Origin: JBFWWW01 sp050245975
GTDB lineage: Bacteria; Pseudomonadota; Alphaproteobacteria; Rhizobiales; Hyphomicrobiaceae
DNA: 61,041 nt
Direction: 5' to 3'
Assembly: GCA_050245975.1 (NCBI GenBank)
Contig: JBFWWW010000001.1
Location: forward strand, 1-61,041
Positions 45,726-54,964 of the stretch are shown here, piece by piece. The position numbers were made by a program, and so were the translations under genes. Under the pieces are notes generated by a model, which saw nothing but the letters and a program-made list of their open reading frames with translations, searched no databases and was not told the DNA's origin. How positions within the stretch are numbered: the stretch's first letter is position 1; each line of letters begins with the position of its first letter.

Positions 45726-47363
45726 CTACGCTGCTGCTTCTCTCGCCATCGTTCCCAGAAGCGCGGGCGCAAACATCTGATGAAAGCGGACGCTAGACTC
45801 TGGAACCAGTTCGGAATCTTCAACTGTTGGCGTGTCGGTGTGCGCGTACCTAATTTTATCTTCTGGTGATTTGCGAACGCCTATGGCCCCGATCCGATAA
45901 AGCACCCGAACCATGCGCCTCACCAAATTGAACTCTGAGTTCTCGCTCGACAACAGATACGCTTCAGCAAACGAGTAGAATGGGTCGCGGCGGTTTTGAT
46001 CCTCAATGAGGATTGCTTGCACTAGATCTTGCAGCTCTGGCCCCTTGGACAGCACCTCAAGCGTCGTTGGCTGCGGGAATTTCGCGAAGTACTCGATTGC
46101 TAGGGGCATGCAGGGATAGGTCGTTGCCCACTCGTCCTTCAACGCGCCATATCTTCCGATGGAATATTCCCGCTCTACCTCCCTGACAATGCTTGCACTG
46201 ATTTCTTTCTTCCCCTCCGCCGCTTGCAAGCAGAGATTTACATAGGCGAGAAAATCGCGAGGTCGATGGAGCGTGCGGTCAACTATGAAACCAGCCAAAG
46301 TTTGATTCCCAATCTTGCGCGGGAAAAGGTCAGCGAAGGTCAGCTTGACGCCCCGCAGCTTCCTATTCGACATATGTTGAAGGCGCTCAGACACCATGTG
46401 CATCAGCAGAACTGGCGTCCACTTCAGTTCAACCGCGTAATCGTCATGCTTCTCTCGCTGAAAACCAGCGTCTTTAGTCTCTTGCAGAACTCGCTCAAGA
46501 ACATCTGTTCGCAACGCAACAACAATTTTTAGCTTCCGAATTTTCCGAAATCCACGAAGCGTCTCGATGAGCGCTCGGATCATGCGGAACCTGATTTTGT
46601 CGTCGACCCACTGCTCGTCCAATCGATCAATCAGGATGAAGTGCTTAACATTCTTGTCTTCATCATCAGCCAATAGTCCGACGAGGTTGGACAGCTGCGA
46701 TAATTGCTCAGCCGTTACTATCTTTCTAAATCGAACTCCGATCTCTTTCTTTTCTTCTGTCGTCAGATCTCGTGCGGAACTGGCCTTGCTTTCGTTGTAG
46801 CCAATCGCGCCTTCAAGTTTCTTCGTTATCCTCTGCATTACCTCCTTCATGTTCTCATCGATTGCGATCCAAAATTTACCTTCGTACTGCTGAAGGTAGG
46901 TCAACGCGGCGGCGCGCCTTTCGTCTTTTGAGATCATCTTCTCAAGACGCGAGAGAAACACCAACCACTTTTTTTGATCTTTGACGTTATAGCGAAGCCG
47001 TATGTACTCCACGCAAAGTACGTGCTTCCAAATCACCTGGAAGAGCAGGTCGATATCCGCGCCAACTTCATTGAGATACGTGAGCACAGTCGAGTTGGAG
47101 ATGTACTCCATCGATATGCTTATCGGATCGATCTCAGAGATTTTTCCGAAGTTATTCTGTATGCCGTTCAGGATGGCGGTCTTCCCGGCCCCGGTACGGC
47201 CGAGTGCGATCATTCTGGGCGAATCGAAATTCGTGAGGTCGTCGTAGGCAGGCGTGCGGATGAAGCACGACTGAAGGAATTCATCGTCCGCTTCCGCCGA
47301 GTTCTTGCCTATCGATAAGCCCGGCGGAAGAGTGTCTGCTGGGCCGGATGGAGAATCCGCCAT
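45726..47363 (-). CDS. P-loop ATPase, Sll1717-like
   Basis: A 545-residue STAND/AAA-like ATPase. Walker A is GRTGAGKTAIL (near residue 55-65), Walker B with sensor acid is HFILIDRLDEQW (near 245), and VALRTDVLERVL follows as a possible arginine-finger region. The start has GAGGAGAGG at a good distance. The rest is helical with no enzymatic domain attached. Its base use is clearly AT-richer than the neighbours, a sign of separate acquisition. Proteins of this family are often seen in defence-rich islands; a conflict-system role is an inference from that and from the company here. Confidence 0.75.
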   Translation of the reverse strand: MADSPSGPADTLPPGLSIGKNSAEADDEFLQSCFIRTPAYDDLTNFDSPRMIALGRTGAGKTAILNGIQNNFGKISEIDPISISMEYISNSTVLTYLNEVGADIDLLFQVIWKHVLCVEYIRLRYNVKDQKKWLVFLSRLEKMISKDERRAAALTYLQQYEGKFWIAIDENMKEVMQRITKKLEGAIGYNESKASSARDLTTEEKKEIGVRFRKIVTAEQLSQLSNLVGLLADDEDKNVKHFILIDRLDEQWVDDKIRFRMIRALIETLRGFRKIRKLKIVVALRTDVLERVLQETKDAGFQREKHDDYAVELKWTPVLLMHMVSERLQHMSNRKLRGVKLTFADLFPRKIGNQTLAGFIVDRTLHRPRDFLAYVNLCLQAAEGKKEISASIVREVEREYSIGRYGALKDEWATTYPCMPLAIEYFAKFPQPTTLEVLSKGPELQDLVQAILIEDQNRRDPFYSFAEAYLLSSENSEFNLVRRMVRVLYRIGAIGVRKSPEDKIRYAHTDTPTVEDSELVPESSVRFHQMFAPALLGTMAREAAA

Positions 47364-47479
47364 CTCGAACCTCTCCTCAGTATCAGTTAAGCAAATTAGC
47401 TCACTAAGAGAGTAGCAAAGAGGACGTTTGCACCAAAGCCGACGTAACTACTATGCTGCCCGTATCCACAAAGAAGTCG

Positions 47480-47625
47480 AGCGGGACTGGTTTGCGGGCG
47501 ACACGGGCACGGGCTGCCGACAGGCCGGCAACGCTCCCGGATGATGCCCCGCTCGAACTCCGCCAATGCAGCAAAGTATGTAAACGCCAGCCGCCTGACA
47601 GGAAGTCGGTCGGTATCGGTGGATT
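47480..47625 (-). pseudogene. Serine-recombinase fragment
   Basis: On the minus strand FAALAEFERGIIRER is the conserved helix of resolvase/invertase proteins, and a neighbouring frame continues VAGLSAARARVARKP, the linker after it. Neither end of the gene is present and the frame is broken, so this is a short relic. The following 47626-48092 contains no gene. Confidence 0.65.
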
Positions 47626-48092
47626 CCGGTCCCTTACGTTGGGCGCGCAGAGGAGTGGCTTGCAAAGAGCGTAAGCAGACCGGCGAGCCTTGCATTGGAC
47701 ATCCACCGGCGGCAATGGTGGCTCGCGCGGCGGCCACGACTAAGTCAGTCTGGCGGCAGAGGAAGGCGGGGATCTGAACCAAATTCGCTACAGCCGCTAG
47801 GCGCTAGAGGGCAATCCTTTCATAATCGGCTAGTTCGTAGCGCATGCGCCGAGTGCCCAGTTTGGAAGCTTGAAAATCACAGGGGCCTGGCCAGACGCAA
47901 CGCTTTCGGACACGCCTCGATTGGACGCTTCCGGGTAGAAGCGGGCATCATGCAGCCGACAATCGCTGCTGAAACCGTCGAAAATGACCCGTCACGACTA
48001 TTCATAATTCGTTCCATGCCCGTCTGGTTCTCATCTCATTACGGTCGGGCTGCACGTGAAAGGACTAGGCACCATAGCTCAGCGCCGGTCGC

Positions 48093-48613
48093 CTATTCCG
48101 GCGTATTTACGATCAATCTCATCCCCGCGTCGAATGCGTCGAGTTTCCGCAGTTCACCGTGGCGGCGGTCCCATATGCCGGTAGCCAAATCATGCTCGAT
48201 CGCAGCCACGACCCGGTCGACGACCTCGGGCTGCATACGCGCAAATCCAGATGTCCCCTGGCGTGCCCGAGCATCCAACACACGGTCGGGGTGCGCCCAG
48301 AACGACATCAGCGACCAATCAGGGGTGTCCCGGCGCACAGGCAGTACCACAACGTGGGTGTTCCCCCCAACCAAGTGGCGAACTGCTCGATCGGCGGAAA
48401 GATCTTTCGATCAAGCTCCGCTACTTCGGGAAGGTACTCAGCCATCAGCCACATCGCCCCGTGGACCTCGGCATCGGCTGTCAAGACAACGATGGGTCCG
48501 GTCGCAACACGGCGCATCTCGCGAACCCCTCGCTCCTGCTCTTGGTCCCAGTGATGGACCGTGAGCACTGCCATGGCAGCGACGGACGGGCATCGCGCGG
48601 CACCGTTGTGCAT
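48093..48613 (-). pseudogene. SAM-dependent methyltransferase remnant, frameshifted
   Basis: C-terminal part of a class I methyltransferase: AMAVLTVHHWDQEQERGV resembles the post-motif-IV region, followed by LREMRRVATGPIVVLT-type text as REMRRVATGPIVVLT. The frame changes at the C-run near 48363-48368 and continues HVVVLPVRRDTPDW to DAGMRLIVNTPE. The SAM-binding N-terminus is missing; 48614-48870 contains nothing recognisable. Non-functional. Confidence 0.65.
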
Positions 48614-48870
48614 CGACGGTGGTCAGGCCTAGACCCCACGGTGTTCGTCCAAAACCAGGGCATCCAGCTTGATATAACGTGCAGACCCCCGACCAAGGGA
48701 CTGCACGACAAGATCCCGTATGCTTTGGCCGTCACATTGGAAGTTGGAATTACCTCTGCGATCGATGTCTATGCCGATTTCAATGTGCGTGTGCACGCTG
48801 GTGAGCCCATCGTCATTCGCCCAGGTGGCCGACCGCCTGAATGATTTGGAGAACGCCGACCGGGCATCGC

Positions 48871-49458
48871 TCAGTATTTGGAGTCGTCGAGCACGCTGCG
48901 CGCTTCCGGCCAACCCGCCGCGATCGCAGCCTGTATGTGCTCAATTAGCTCAGTCTTGGATGGTTGATTGCTTAAGCTGCCGGCGTTGATGCTATGCGTA
49001 TGGATGCCTGCCCTAAGTTCAGCGGGGGAAAGCTTCTCTAGCTCAATCCGCCGTTGCAACGGGTTAGCAAGTCGCAACACATCTTCGAGCGGGCGCCCAG
49101 GAGCTTTGGTTTTTCCTTTAGGCGCTTTCACCGCTTTCGGCGTCGGCTGCGCCTTTCCCGAAATAAGCAGGCTCAAATGACCGCGCAGAGCAGATGCCCC
49201 AAGGTCTTTGAGACCCGGCAGATTCGGATCGAGCTTCTTGGCTAGGGCGGGAATGTCCTTGTCAACTTGCCGCTTCAGGTACCAGACGATGAAATCGTCA
49301 CCTGCTGCCTTCTGTACTTCCTGATAGCGTTGCAGTGCAGCGCCTTTCAACGCGGTGGACTTTAGCCACTTTGCGATCGTGTCTTGAAACGCTGTGTTAA
49401 GGTCGGGCTTCGTGCGGATGATGTCCGCGAGGGCCTTGGCTAGCTGGGATCCGTCCAT
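48871..49458 (-). CDS. Unknown protein with SAP/Rho-N-like C-terminal helix pair
   Basis: A 195-residue protein, third gene of a nuclease-like/ParA module. The ATG at 49458 follows GAGGGGGGTAG and overlaps parA by 62 bp. The N-terminal 90 residues are helical (AKALADIIRTKPDLNTAFQ, KAAGDDFIVWYLKRQVDKD); a Lys/Pro-rich linker follows; the end, LSPAELRAGIHTHSINAGSL then PSKTELIEHIQAAI, has the layout of a SAP or Rho-N DNA/RNA-binding motif. It may tether the ParA partner to nucleic acid, like a ParB substitute, which is inference. Confidence 0.6.
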   Translation of the reverse strand: MDGSQLAKALADIIRTKPDLNTAFQDTIAKWLKSTALKGAALQRYQEVQKAAGDDFIVWYLKRQVDKDIPALAKKLDPNLPGLKDLGASALRGHLSLLISGKAQPTPKAVKAPKGKTKAPGRPLEDVLRLANPLQRRIELEKLSPAELRAGIHTHSINAGSLSNQPSKTELIEHIQAAIAAGWPEARSVLDDSKY

Positions 49459-50380
49459 CTCTACCCCCCTCAGGTTTAAAGACCGTCCATGCCTCGGTGA
49501 CCAGCTTCTCGACGTGCTCATCCACGCCATCATATAGGCGATCGAACAGCGTCCTGTTACGAAGCTGATTGAGTCGACGCTGAATGGCACCTAGTTTCCG
49601 CATATTCCATTCGCGACGGTCCATCGCTTTCTGGAAGCCATCCATATAAGGATAGCCGCACTTCAGCACTTGGTAGCGCGGCTCGAGCTTGTTCTGTTCG
49701 CCACGCACGGCCTTCTCGAATTCGAGCGACGTCTTCGTTCGTCCGGTCATGGTCAAGAACACATGCGCGCGCTCACAGGCATCGCCAATTTCGAGTTCGT
49801 CTTCCATGTATTTCACGAAGGCGGAGAGCCCCTGCGTCCCCAGATTATTCGGCGCCGTCGGCAAAATGACTGTGTCGCTCAGGCCGAGGGCTGCTTCTGT
49901 GAAGATCGAAAAGCCCGGGGGACAGTCGAACAGGATCAAGTCGAAGAGGGACCTCTGCTCATCCAGCAGACCTTGCATTGTGTCGCGTGCAAAATTTAGC
50001 GCCGCATCTACCGTCTGCTTGGGCTTTACCAACAGTCGTCGCTCAAAACTGCGTAGCTCATAGTCTCCAGACATCAGGGAGACAGTGCTGGCAGGCGAAA
50101 AGTCCATCGCATCCTTCAGCACATACGCATCCGCGACGGTATTTGGGTGCGACAGACGCTTTTCAAGAAAGTGCTGTAGGCTGGTGCCGGTCCGCCAAGG
50201 AACGCTGTCTTTCGGCACGGCGCCAGTGAGAAGCGTGCTGGCATTGATCTGCGGATCAAGATCGATCACCAGCACGCGCTTGCTTTTCAGGGCCGCCGTA
50301 CCTTCCGCTAACGACAACGTCAGCGTAGTTTTTCCGACACCGCCCTTCATGCTCGCGATCGCCGCAACATGAGCACGCAT
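49397..50380 (-). CDS. ParA-family ATPase
   Basis: A 327-residue ParA/MinD-type ATPase with deviant Walker A ASMKGGVGKTTLTLSLAEG at the N-terminus, VIDLDPQINAS (A') and FDLILFDCPPGFSIFTEAAL (Walker B region). The ATG at 50380 follows AAGGAGC. No parB-like gene or parS array is adjacent; the partners are a nuclease-like gene 3 bp upstream and a SAP-like gene downstream. It may partition the element, or it may power a three-part effector system; the odd partners favour checking the second. Confidence 0.87.
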   Translation of the reverse strand: MRAHVAAIASMKGGVGKTTLTLSLAEGTAALKSKRVLVIDLDPQINASTLLTGAVPKDSVPWRTGTSLQHFLEKRLSHPNTVADAYVLKDAMDFSPASTVSLMSGDYELRSFERRLLVKPKQTVDAALNFARDTMQGLLDEQRSLFDLILFDCPPGFSIFTEAALGLSDTVILPTAPNNLGTQGLSAFVKYMEDELEIGDACERAHVFLTMTGRTKTSLEFEKAVRGEQNKLEPRYQVLKCGYPYMDGFQKAMDRREWNMRKLGAIQRRLNQLRNRTLFDRLYDGVDEHVEKLVTEAWTVFKPEGGRDGRIPASQGPRGHHPHEARP

Positions 50381-50382
50381 AC

Positions 50383-50934
50383 TCAAAGCTCCTTGCCAAG
50401 CTGCGTCTGTACCCAATCTAAAAGATCCGGAAGGCGGTCTTCCAAGAAATAGTCTACCGCACGGGGAGCTGGATCGAACCGCTCACTGAACAACGCAATG
50501 TCGTAGTCAGTCTCAGGCGCAGCTGATTTCAGACGAATGACACCGATGCCGTGCTTTTGCGCGTGGTAGCGCACATCGGAGAGACGGTGCTCCCATGTCT
50601 CATCACTAGGACAGTGCACTACAACACTAGAGTAGTTCACATACCGCGTGTGCGCGAGAGCCTGGTGCACGGAGCTGACGTCGAAGCCGACGTCTGTCTT
50701 CAGTTCAAAACCGTACAGCTCCAATTCAGGCACTGCGCGTGACCGGTAGCGGCGAACGCAGCCCAAGATCACATCGGGACGCGACCATTGGCCGACAGCT
50801 GGACCGCCACGGGCAGTGTTTTCTACACGCCAAACCGGCGGCACGCCGGCAGGCTGCAACAAATCTCGTCCAAGCCTTGTCTTGAGGAGAACCGTGAACG
50901 GCTCTTCCAGCTGCGATTCCAATACGCCACCCAC
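50383..50934 (-). CDS. PD-(D/E)XK nuclease-like protein
   Basis: A 183-residue protein. SRPDVILGCV, then LYGFELKTDVGF, and SSVHQALAHTRYVNYSSVVV give the Asp ... Glu-x-Lys ... Gln pattern on alternating strands that marks restriction-endonuclease-fold proteins; an early Glu (LEEPF) fits the first motif. The GTG at 50934 has no clear ribosome site, and an IS element sits 63 bp upstream, so the original promoter may have been displaced. It is the first gene of the ParA module. Nuclease assignment is from motif spacing only. Confidence 0.6.
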   Translation of the reverse strand: MGGVLESQLEEPFTVLLKTRLGRDLLQPAGVPPVWRVENTARGGPAVGQWSRPDVILGCVRRYRSRAVPELELYGFELKTDVGFDVSSVHQALAHTRYVNYSSVVVHCPSDETWEHRLSDVRYHAQKHGIGVIRLKSAAPETDYDIALFSERFDPAPRAVDYFLEDRLPDLLDWVQTQLGKEL

Positions 50935-51002
50935 TGCCCGCCCCGTAGCAAACCGAGAGGTTCTGATTGTCGCGCAAGTGGCATCTGTTGGCGAGGACTA
51001 GT

Positions 51003-52048
51003 TGTGAACTTTCAGGAGGTTGTTCATTCGGTCCGGACCGGGGAAGCTGAAGTTGCGAGACACCAACTTCACACCGGGGGACCGAATGAACGTCCACAAG
51101 AATGCCTCTCTGACGCCTAGAGGTCGAGAGGACATGGTGCTGGCGGTCATGCGAGGCGGCCTGAGCCAGGCCGAAACCGCGCGAGCCTTCAACACCAGCC
51201 CGAAGACCGTCGCCAAATGGGTCCGCCGCTTCTGCCATGGCGGCGTCCAGGCCCTCCGTGACCGCTCGTCACGGCCCCATTCCCTGCCGAGCCAGACCCC
51301 GCTTGCCGTCTGCGATACCGTCGAGGCTCTGCGGCGACAGCGCCGCACGCAAGCTGCGATCGCGGCCGAACTCCGCCTGTCGCCGGCAACCGTCAGCCGC
51401 ATCCTCAAGCGCCGCGGCCTCAGCCTGCTCTCCGCACTCGAGCCCGCCACGCCACGCCCGCGCTATGAACGCGCTACGCCCGGCGAGATCATCCACATCG
51501 ACATCAAAAAACTCGGCCGCTCAATGCCGTCGGCCATCGCATCACCGGCAACCGAGCCCGTCAGAGCAATCAGCGCCAGAACGGCACTGCGCCCGGCTGG
51601 GAATACGTCCACGTCGCCGTCGACGACCACTCCCGCGTCGCCTTCTCGCAGATCAAGCCTAGCGAGAAGAAGGAGCCCGCCGTCGAGCACCTGATCGCCG
51701 CCGTCGCCTACTACCGGCGCCTCGGCATCGAAGTCGAGCGCGTCATGACCGACAACGGACCCTGCTATCAGTCGAAGCTCTGGGCGAAGACGTGCCGCAG
51801 GCTCGGCATCAAGCACCTGCGCACCAAGCCCTATACGCCGCAGACCAACGGCAAGGCCGAGAGATTCATCCAGACCGCCTTGCGCGAATGGGCCTACGCC
51901 ACCGCCTTCGAAACGTCAGACCAGCGACGCGACGAGCTGCCGCGATGGTTGCACCGATACAACTGGCACAGGCCCCATGCCAGCCTCGGCCAGAGGCCGC
52001 CAATCAGCCGTCTCCGCCTGACCAGGAACAACCTCCTGAGGAACCACA
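51003..52048 (+). mobile_element. IS481-family insertion sequence with ACTAGT target duplication
   Basis: A 1046-bp element. The ends are inverted repeats beginning TGTG with a shared TCAGGAGGTTGTTC about 10 bp in. Both sides carry ACTAGT (50997-51002 and 52049-52054), a 6-bp target duplication centred on CTAG as IS481 elements prefer. It holds one transposase gene, which is frameshifted. The insertion separates the nuclease-like/ParA/SAP module from its upstream DNA. Confidence 0.9.
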
Positions 52049-52053
52049 ACTAG
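51086..52053 (+). pseudogene. IS481-type DDE transposase, frameshifted
   Basis: The N-part has the helix-turn-helix (SQAETARAFNTSPKTVAKWV) and the family's DRSSRPHSLPSQTP and HIDIKKLGR. At 51520/51521 one T is missing from the codon after LGR, throwing the frame; the original continues in another frame with DDHSRVAFSQ, VMTDNGPCYQS and GKAERFIQTALREWAYA, the DDE core. The stop TAG lies in the target duplication. The copy cannot transpose on its own. Confidence 0.88.
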
Positions 52054-52054
52054 T

Positions 52055-52402
52055 CTGCGCTTGGATCGCCTTCGCTGGCCCCGGAGTTCTCCCACGGCTC
52101 AAAACAACGGGTTGCTTTCGCTACTGATGGTCGCACCATCGTGACAGCGGGCTACGGGTGCCGCCCAACCGTCTGCTCGACCTCATCGTCCCATTCAAAC
52201 GTGATCTATATCGCCGCGTCGTAACGGAGTTCACGCCATACCTCTCGGGCGTTTGAAGCCCGGCAGTTAACTTGGCCGCCGATCATTTGCACACGGCCAA
52301 GGGCAGGCGCCGCGCGGCATGACGCCGCCACGCCCAAAAGGCAGAGCTCCAAATCGATCGCGCCCAGTACCGCACTTCCCGCCGGCAGATCGACTAGAGA
52401 AA
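52055..52402. other. Gene-free stretch between IS and integrase
   Basis: No complete gene. A plus-strand frame at 52143-52254 reads NRLLDLIVPFKRDLYRRVV and ends in TGA like a real C-terminus, but it is preceded by a stop and has no start, so it may be the tail of a lost gene. Nothing else was recognised. Confidence 0.35.
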
Positions 52403-53743
52403 TCACAAAATTTCAATAATATAGGGGTCCGTGCTTATATTCAGTCTGGGGTGCCGGGCAAGATTCGAACCCTCGTCCCGGAGGCAAGAGCAGCTAGCAT
52501 CCTTTCGGGACTTGATCTCCGCGGCCTCATTGTATCCACCGTAAACCGTTTCGACCGTCCCTTTGACGGCTTCACCGCCACGTGCGTGCTCGACCCACTG
52601 CTGCATCAGCCGCCGCCGCTCATCGAGAAAGTCCGACCGCAGGTAGGCCGCCCGCACCTTGTCTGGGATGACGTGCGCGAGCGCTGCCTCCGAAACCTCA
52701 TCCCGGACCTTGGCGACCTCGGCAGCCCACATCTTGAAGCTCGACCGGAAGCCATGGACCGTTGCCCGATCCGCGATGTCCATGTCGCGCAGCGCCTTGG
52801 TCAACGTCATGTCCGACAGCGGCACGTCATCATCGGTGCCAGGGAACACGAGATCGGATTTGCGGCCCAGGACGCGCACACGGGCGAGGACATCAACGCA
52901 TGGTGTAGGGAGTGGCACGACGTGCGGCCGCTTGGCCTTCATGCGTTCAGCCGAAATGGCCCAGAGAGCCGCCTTCTCGTCGATCTCGTCCCAGCGGGCG
53001 CCGCGCGTCTCGCCGCTGCGGCTGGCCGTCAGAATGAGCCACTCCAGCGCCAGCCGCGCCATGGTCGGCGGCAGGGCACGCAGCCGTACAACAAACGCCG
53101 GCACGTCGGCATAGGGCAGCGACCGGTGATGCCGGACAGCACGCGACCGGCCGCCAAGCTCCTGCGCGACACCGATGCAAGGCGAGGCCTGCTCGCGCGC
53201 ACCACGCAAGATCGCGGACTTGAACACGGCTTCGATGCGCTGGAGAACGCGGTGCGCCGTCTCCCGCTTGTCGAACCAGATGGGCGCCAAGATATCGATG
53301 ATCTCGTGTGGCTGGATCAGTGAGACAGCACGGCTGCCGATATGCGGGAAGACGTAGGTCTCCATGGTCGCGCGCCACTGCGCGCTGTGCTTGGGATTGG
53401 CGAGCGTCTGCGCCTTCAATGCGAAGAACGCCTCGAAGGCCTGCCGGAACGTCATGGCCCGCAGATTGCGCGCCTTGTCTTCAGCAACAAGATCGCGCCC
53501 TTCCTTGGCGGCGGACCGGATGGCGTCTGCGCGGCGCCGTGCGGCTTCGAGGGTCACGGCCGGATATGAGCCGAGCCCGAACTCACGGCGCTTGCCACGG
53601 ATCGTGATGCGCATGACCCAGCGTCGGTGTCTGGCGTCCGTCACAACGAAACGCAAGCCGCCACCATCCTCATGGGTCCCGGCTGTCCGGGTTGCCCGGA
53701 TCCTGGCGGAACTCAACCGATACAGACCGCGAACGCCAGCCAC
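52403..53743 (-). CDS. int: Tyrosine integrase (P4/DUF4102 type)
   Basis: About 446 residues. An N-terminal DUF4102 arm-binding domain (EDGGGLRFVVTD, REFGLGSYPAVTLEAARRRA) is followed by the core-binding helices and the catalytic domain: Arg in SGETRGARWDEID, HxxR in VHGFRSSFKMW, His in LAHVIPDKVRAAY, with the nucleophile Tyr in AAYLRSD. The GTG at 53743 has GGGGGATC upstream, which is itself part of the 12-bp arm repeat. The C-terminus runs about 45 residues past the usual end. It lies next to its tRNA-Ser target and would excise and insert the island. Confidence 0.9.
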   Translation of the reverse strand: MAGVRGLYRLSSARIRATRTAGTHEDGGGLRFVVTDARHRRWVMRITIRGKRREFGLGSYPAVTLEAARRRADAIRSAAKEGRDLVAEDKARNLRAMTFRQAFEAFFALKAQTLANPKHSAQWRATMETYVFPHIGSRAVSLIQPHEIIDILAPIWFDKRETAHRVLQRIEAVFKSAILRGAREQASPCIGVAQELGGRSRAVRHHRSLPYADVPAFVVRLRALPPTMARLALEWLILTASRSGETRGARWDEIDEKAALWAISAERMKAKRPHVVPLPTPCVDVLARVRVLGRKSDLVFPGTDDDVPLSDMTLTKALRDMDIADRATVHGFRSSFKMWAAEVAKVRDEVSEAALAHVIPDKVRAAYLRSDFLDERRRLMQQWVEHARGGEAVKGTVETVYGGYNEAAEIKSRKDASCSCLRDEGSNLARHPRLNISTDPYIIEIL

Positions 53744-53747
53744 GCTG

Positions 53748-53771
53748 ATCCCCCAATCCATCCCCCAATCG
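53748..53771. repeat. Paired 12-bp repeat C, probable integrase arm sites
   Basis: ATCCCCCAATCC followed by ATCCCCCAATCG, 130 bp from the tRNA-proximal att core and overlapping the integrase ribosome site, so integrase bound here could also block its own translation start region or promoter. Confidence 0.65.
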
Positions 53772-53901
53772 GAATGCGATGCCAGGGTGCACCGAGGAGC
53801 GTCAGAACACAAGTCGAACGCAGCAAACAGTTGAAATCAAGCGGCTATTTGGAACAATCCGGAGCATCGAGGCACGACCGGACACATTGCGATTTTTGGG
53901 G

Positions 53902-53922
53902 ATTGGCGGAGACGGAGGGATT
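53902..53922. repeat. tRNA-proximal att core
   Basis: 21 bp shared exactly with 27981-28001. It covers the 3' end of the tRNA-Ser gene including CCA and part of the T-arm, so insertion leaves the tRNA intact. Confidence 0.92.
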
Positions 53923-53996
53923 CGAACCCTCGATACGCCTTTAGAGCGTATAACGGTTTAGCAAACCGCCGCCTTCAGCCACTCGGCCACGTCTCC
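53904..53996 (-). tRNA. tRNA-Ser(GCU)
   Basis: Minus-strand sequence starts GGAGACG and ends CGTCTCCGCCA, giving a 7-bp acceptor stem, discriminator G and encoded CCA. The anticodon loop TTTGCTAAA gives anticodon GCU (serine AGC/AGU). A long variable arm (TATACGC..GCGTATC region) and TTCGAAT T-loop confirm a class II serine tRNA. Its 3' end is the integration site of the island. Confidence 0.96.
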
Positions 53997-54302
53997 AGCG
54001 CGATCAGGCTATAAAGAGCGGGTGGCGCAATTGCAAGCCGCGGGAACCTCTGTGGACGAGCGGCGCGGCCGGCAGCGGCTGCGGCAACAGCAAGCGGCGC
54101 GACCGACATCTCGCCGGCAGGCGCCCGCGAGGCCTGCGAGGCGGGACACGCCAGCCGGGCGGCCGGCAGGTGCGCCGATGCCGGCAAGCCGTGCGTCGCG
54201 ACTGTCTCCTCCCGCAACCTCATGCGAGCGGCCGCGGCGCGGTTGCGCATGGACGGAACGGTCGTGGCGGCTAGAATGCGCCAGCCGCAGGGAGAAAACG
54301 TC

Positions 54303-54926
54303 ATGCTCAAGATTTACGGCCGGGCCAATTCCATCAATGTGCGCAAGGTCCTCTGGGTCGCCGATGAACTCGGGCTCAAGTACGAGCGCGAAGACTGGGG
54401 CCGCGGCTTCAAGCCGACCGACAGCCCCGAGTTCAAGAAGCTGAACCCGATGGCCGTCGTGCCGGTGATCGACGATGAGGGATTCATCCTGCGCGAGTCG
54501 AACGCCATCACGCGCTATCTCGCGGCCAAGGGGAAACGGGAAGATCTCTATCCGTCCGAGGTCAAAGCACGCGCCGTCATCAATGCCTGGATGGACTGGG
54601 GCGCGACCGACCTCTATTGGGGCGTGCGGCCGGTGTTCATAGGGCTGTACATGAAGCTGCCGGCGATGAACGATCCCAAGCTGATCGAGGCCGGCCGGTC
54701 GAGCTGGACGCAGCAGATGAAACTTCTGGACGACTATCTGGCCGCAGGCAGCCCCTATCTCGCCGGCACCAACTTCACCATTGCCGATATCCCGACGGGT
54801 CTGGTCGTGAACCGGTGGTTCGGCATCGAGTTCGACAAGCCGAAGCTTCCTGCCGTGAGCGCCTACTACGAGCGGCTGAGCGAGCGGCCGGCCTACCGGG
54901 CGCACGGGCGCAACGGCACGCCGTGA
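54303..54926 (+). CDS. Glutathione S-transferase
   Basis: A 207-residue cytosolic GST with thioredoxin-like N-terminal domain (MLKIYGRANSINVRKVLWVA; conserved cis-Pro in VVPVIDDEGFILRESNAI) and helical C-terminal domain (YLAGTNFTIADIPTGLVVNR). The Ser in GRANSINV is at the usual catalytic position. The ATG at 54303 follows GGGAGAAAAC. It is the first core gene beyond the tRNA. Detoxifying conjugation of electrophiles is the family role; substrate unknown. Confidence 0.9.
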   Translation: MLKIYGRANSINVRKVLWVADELGLKYEREDWGRGFKPTDSPEFKKLNPMAVVPVIDDEGFILRESNAITRYLAAKGKREDLYPSEVKARAVINAWMDWGATDLYWGVRPVFIGLYMKLPAMNDPKLIEAGRSSWTQQMKLLDDYLAAGSPYLAGTNFTIADIPTGLVVNRWFGIEFDKPKLPAVSAYYERLSERPAYRAHGRNGTP

Positions 54927-54964
54927 CGCGGCGCAGCAGCACCGGGTTCCGCACTATCTCGGAA

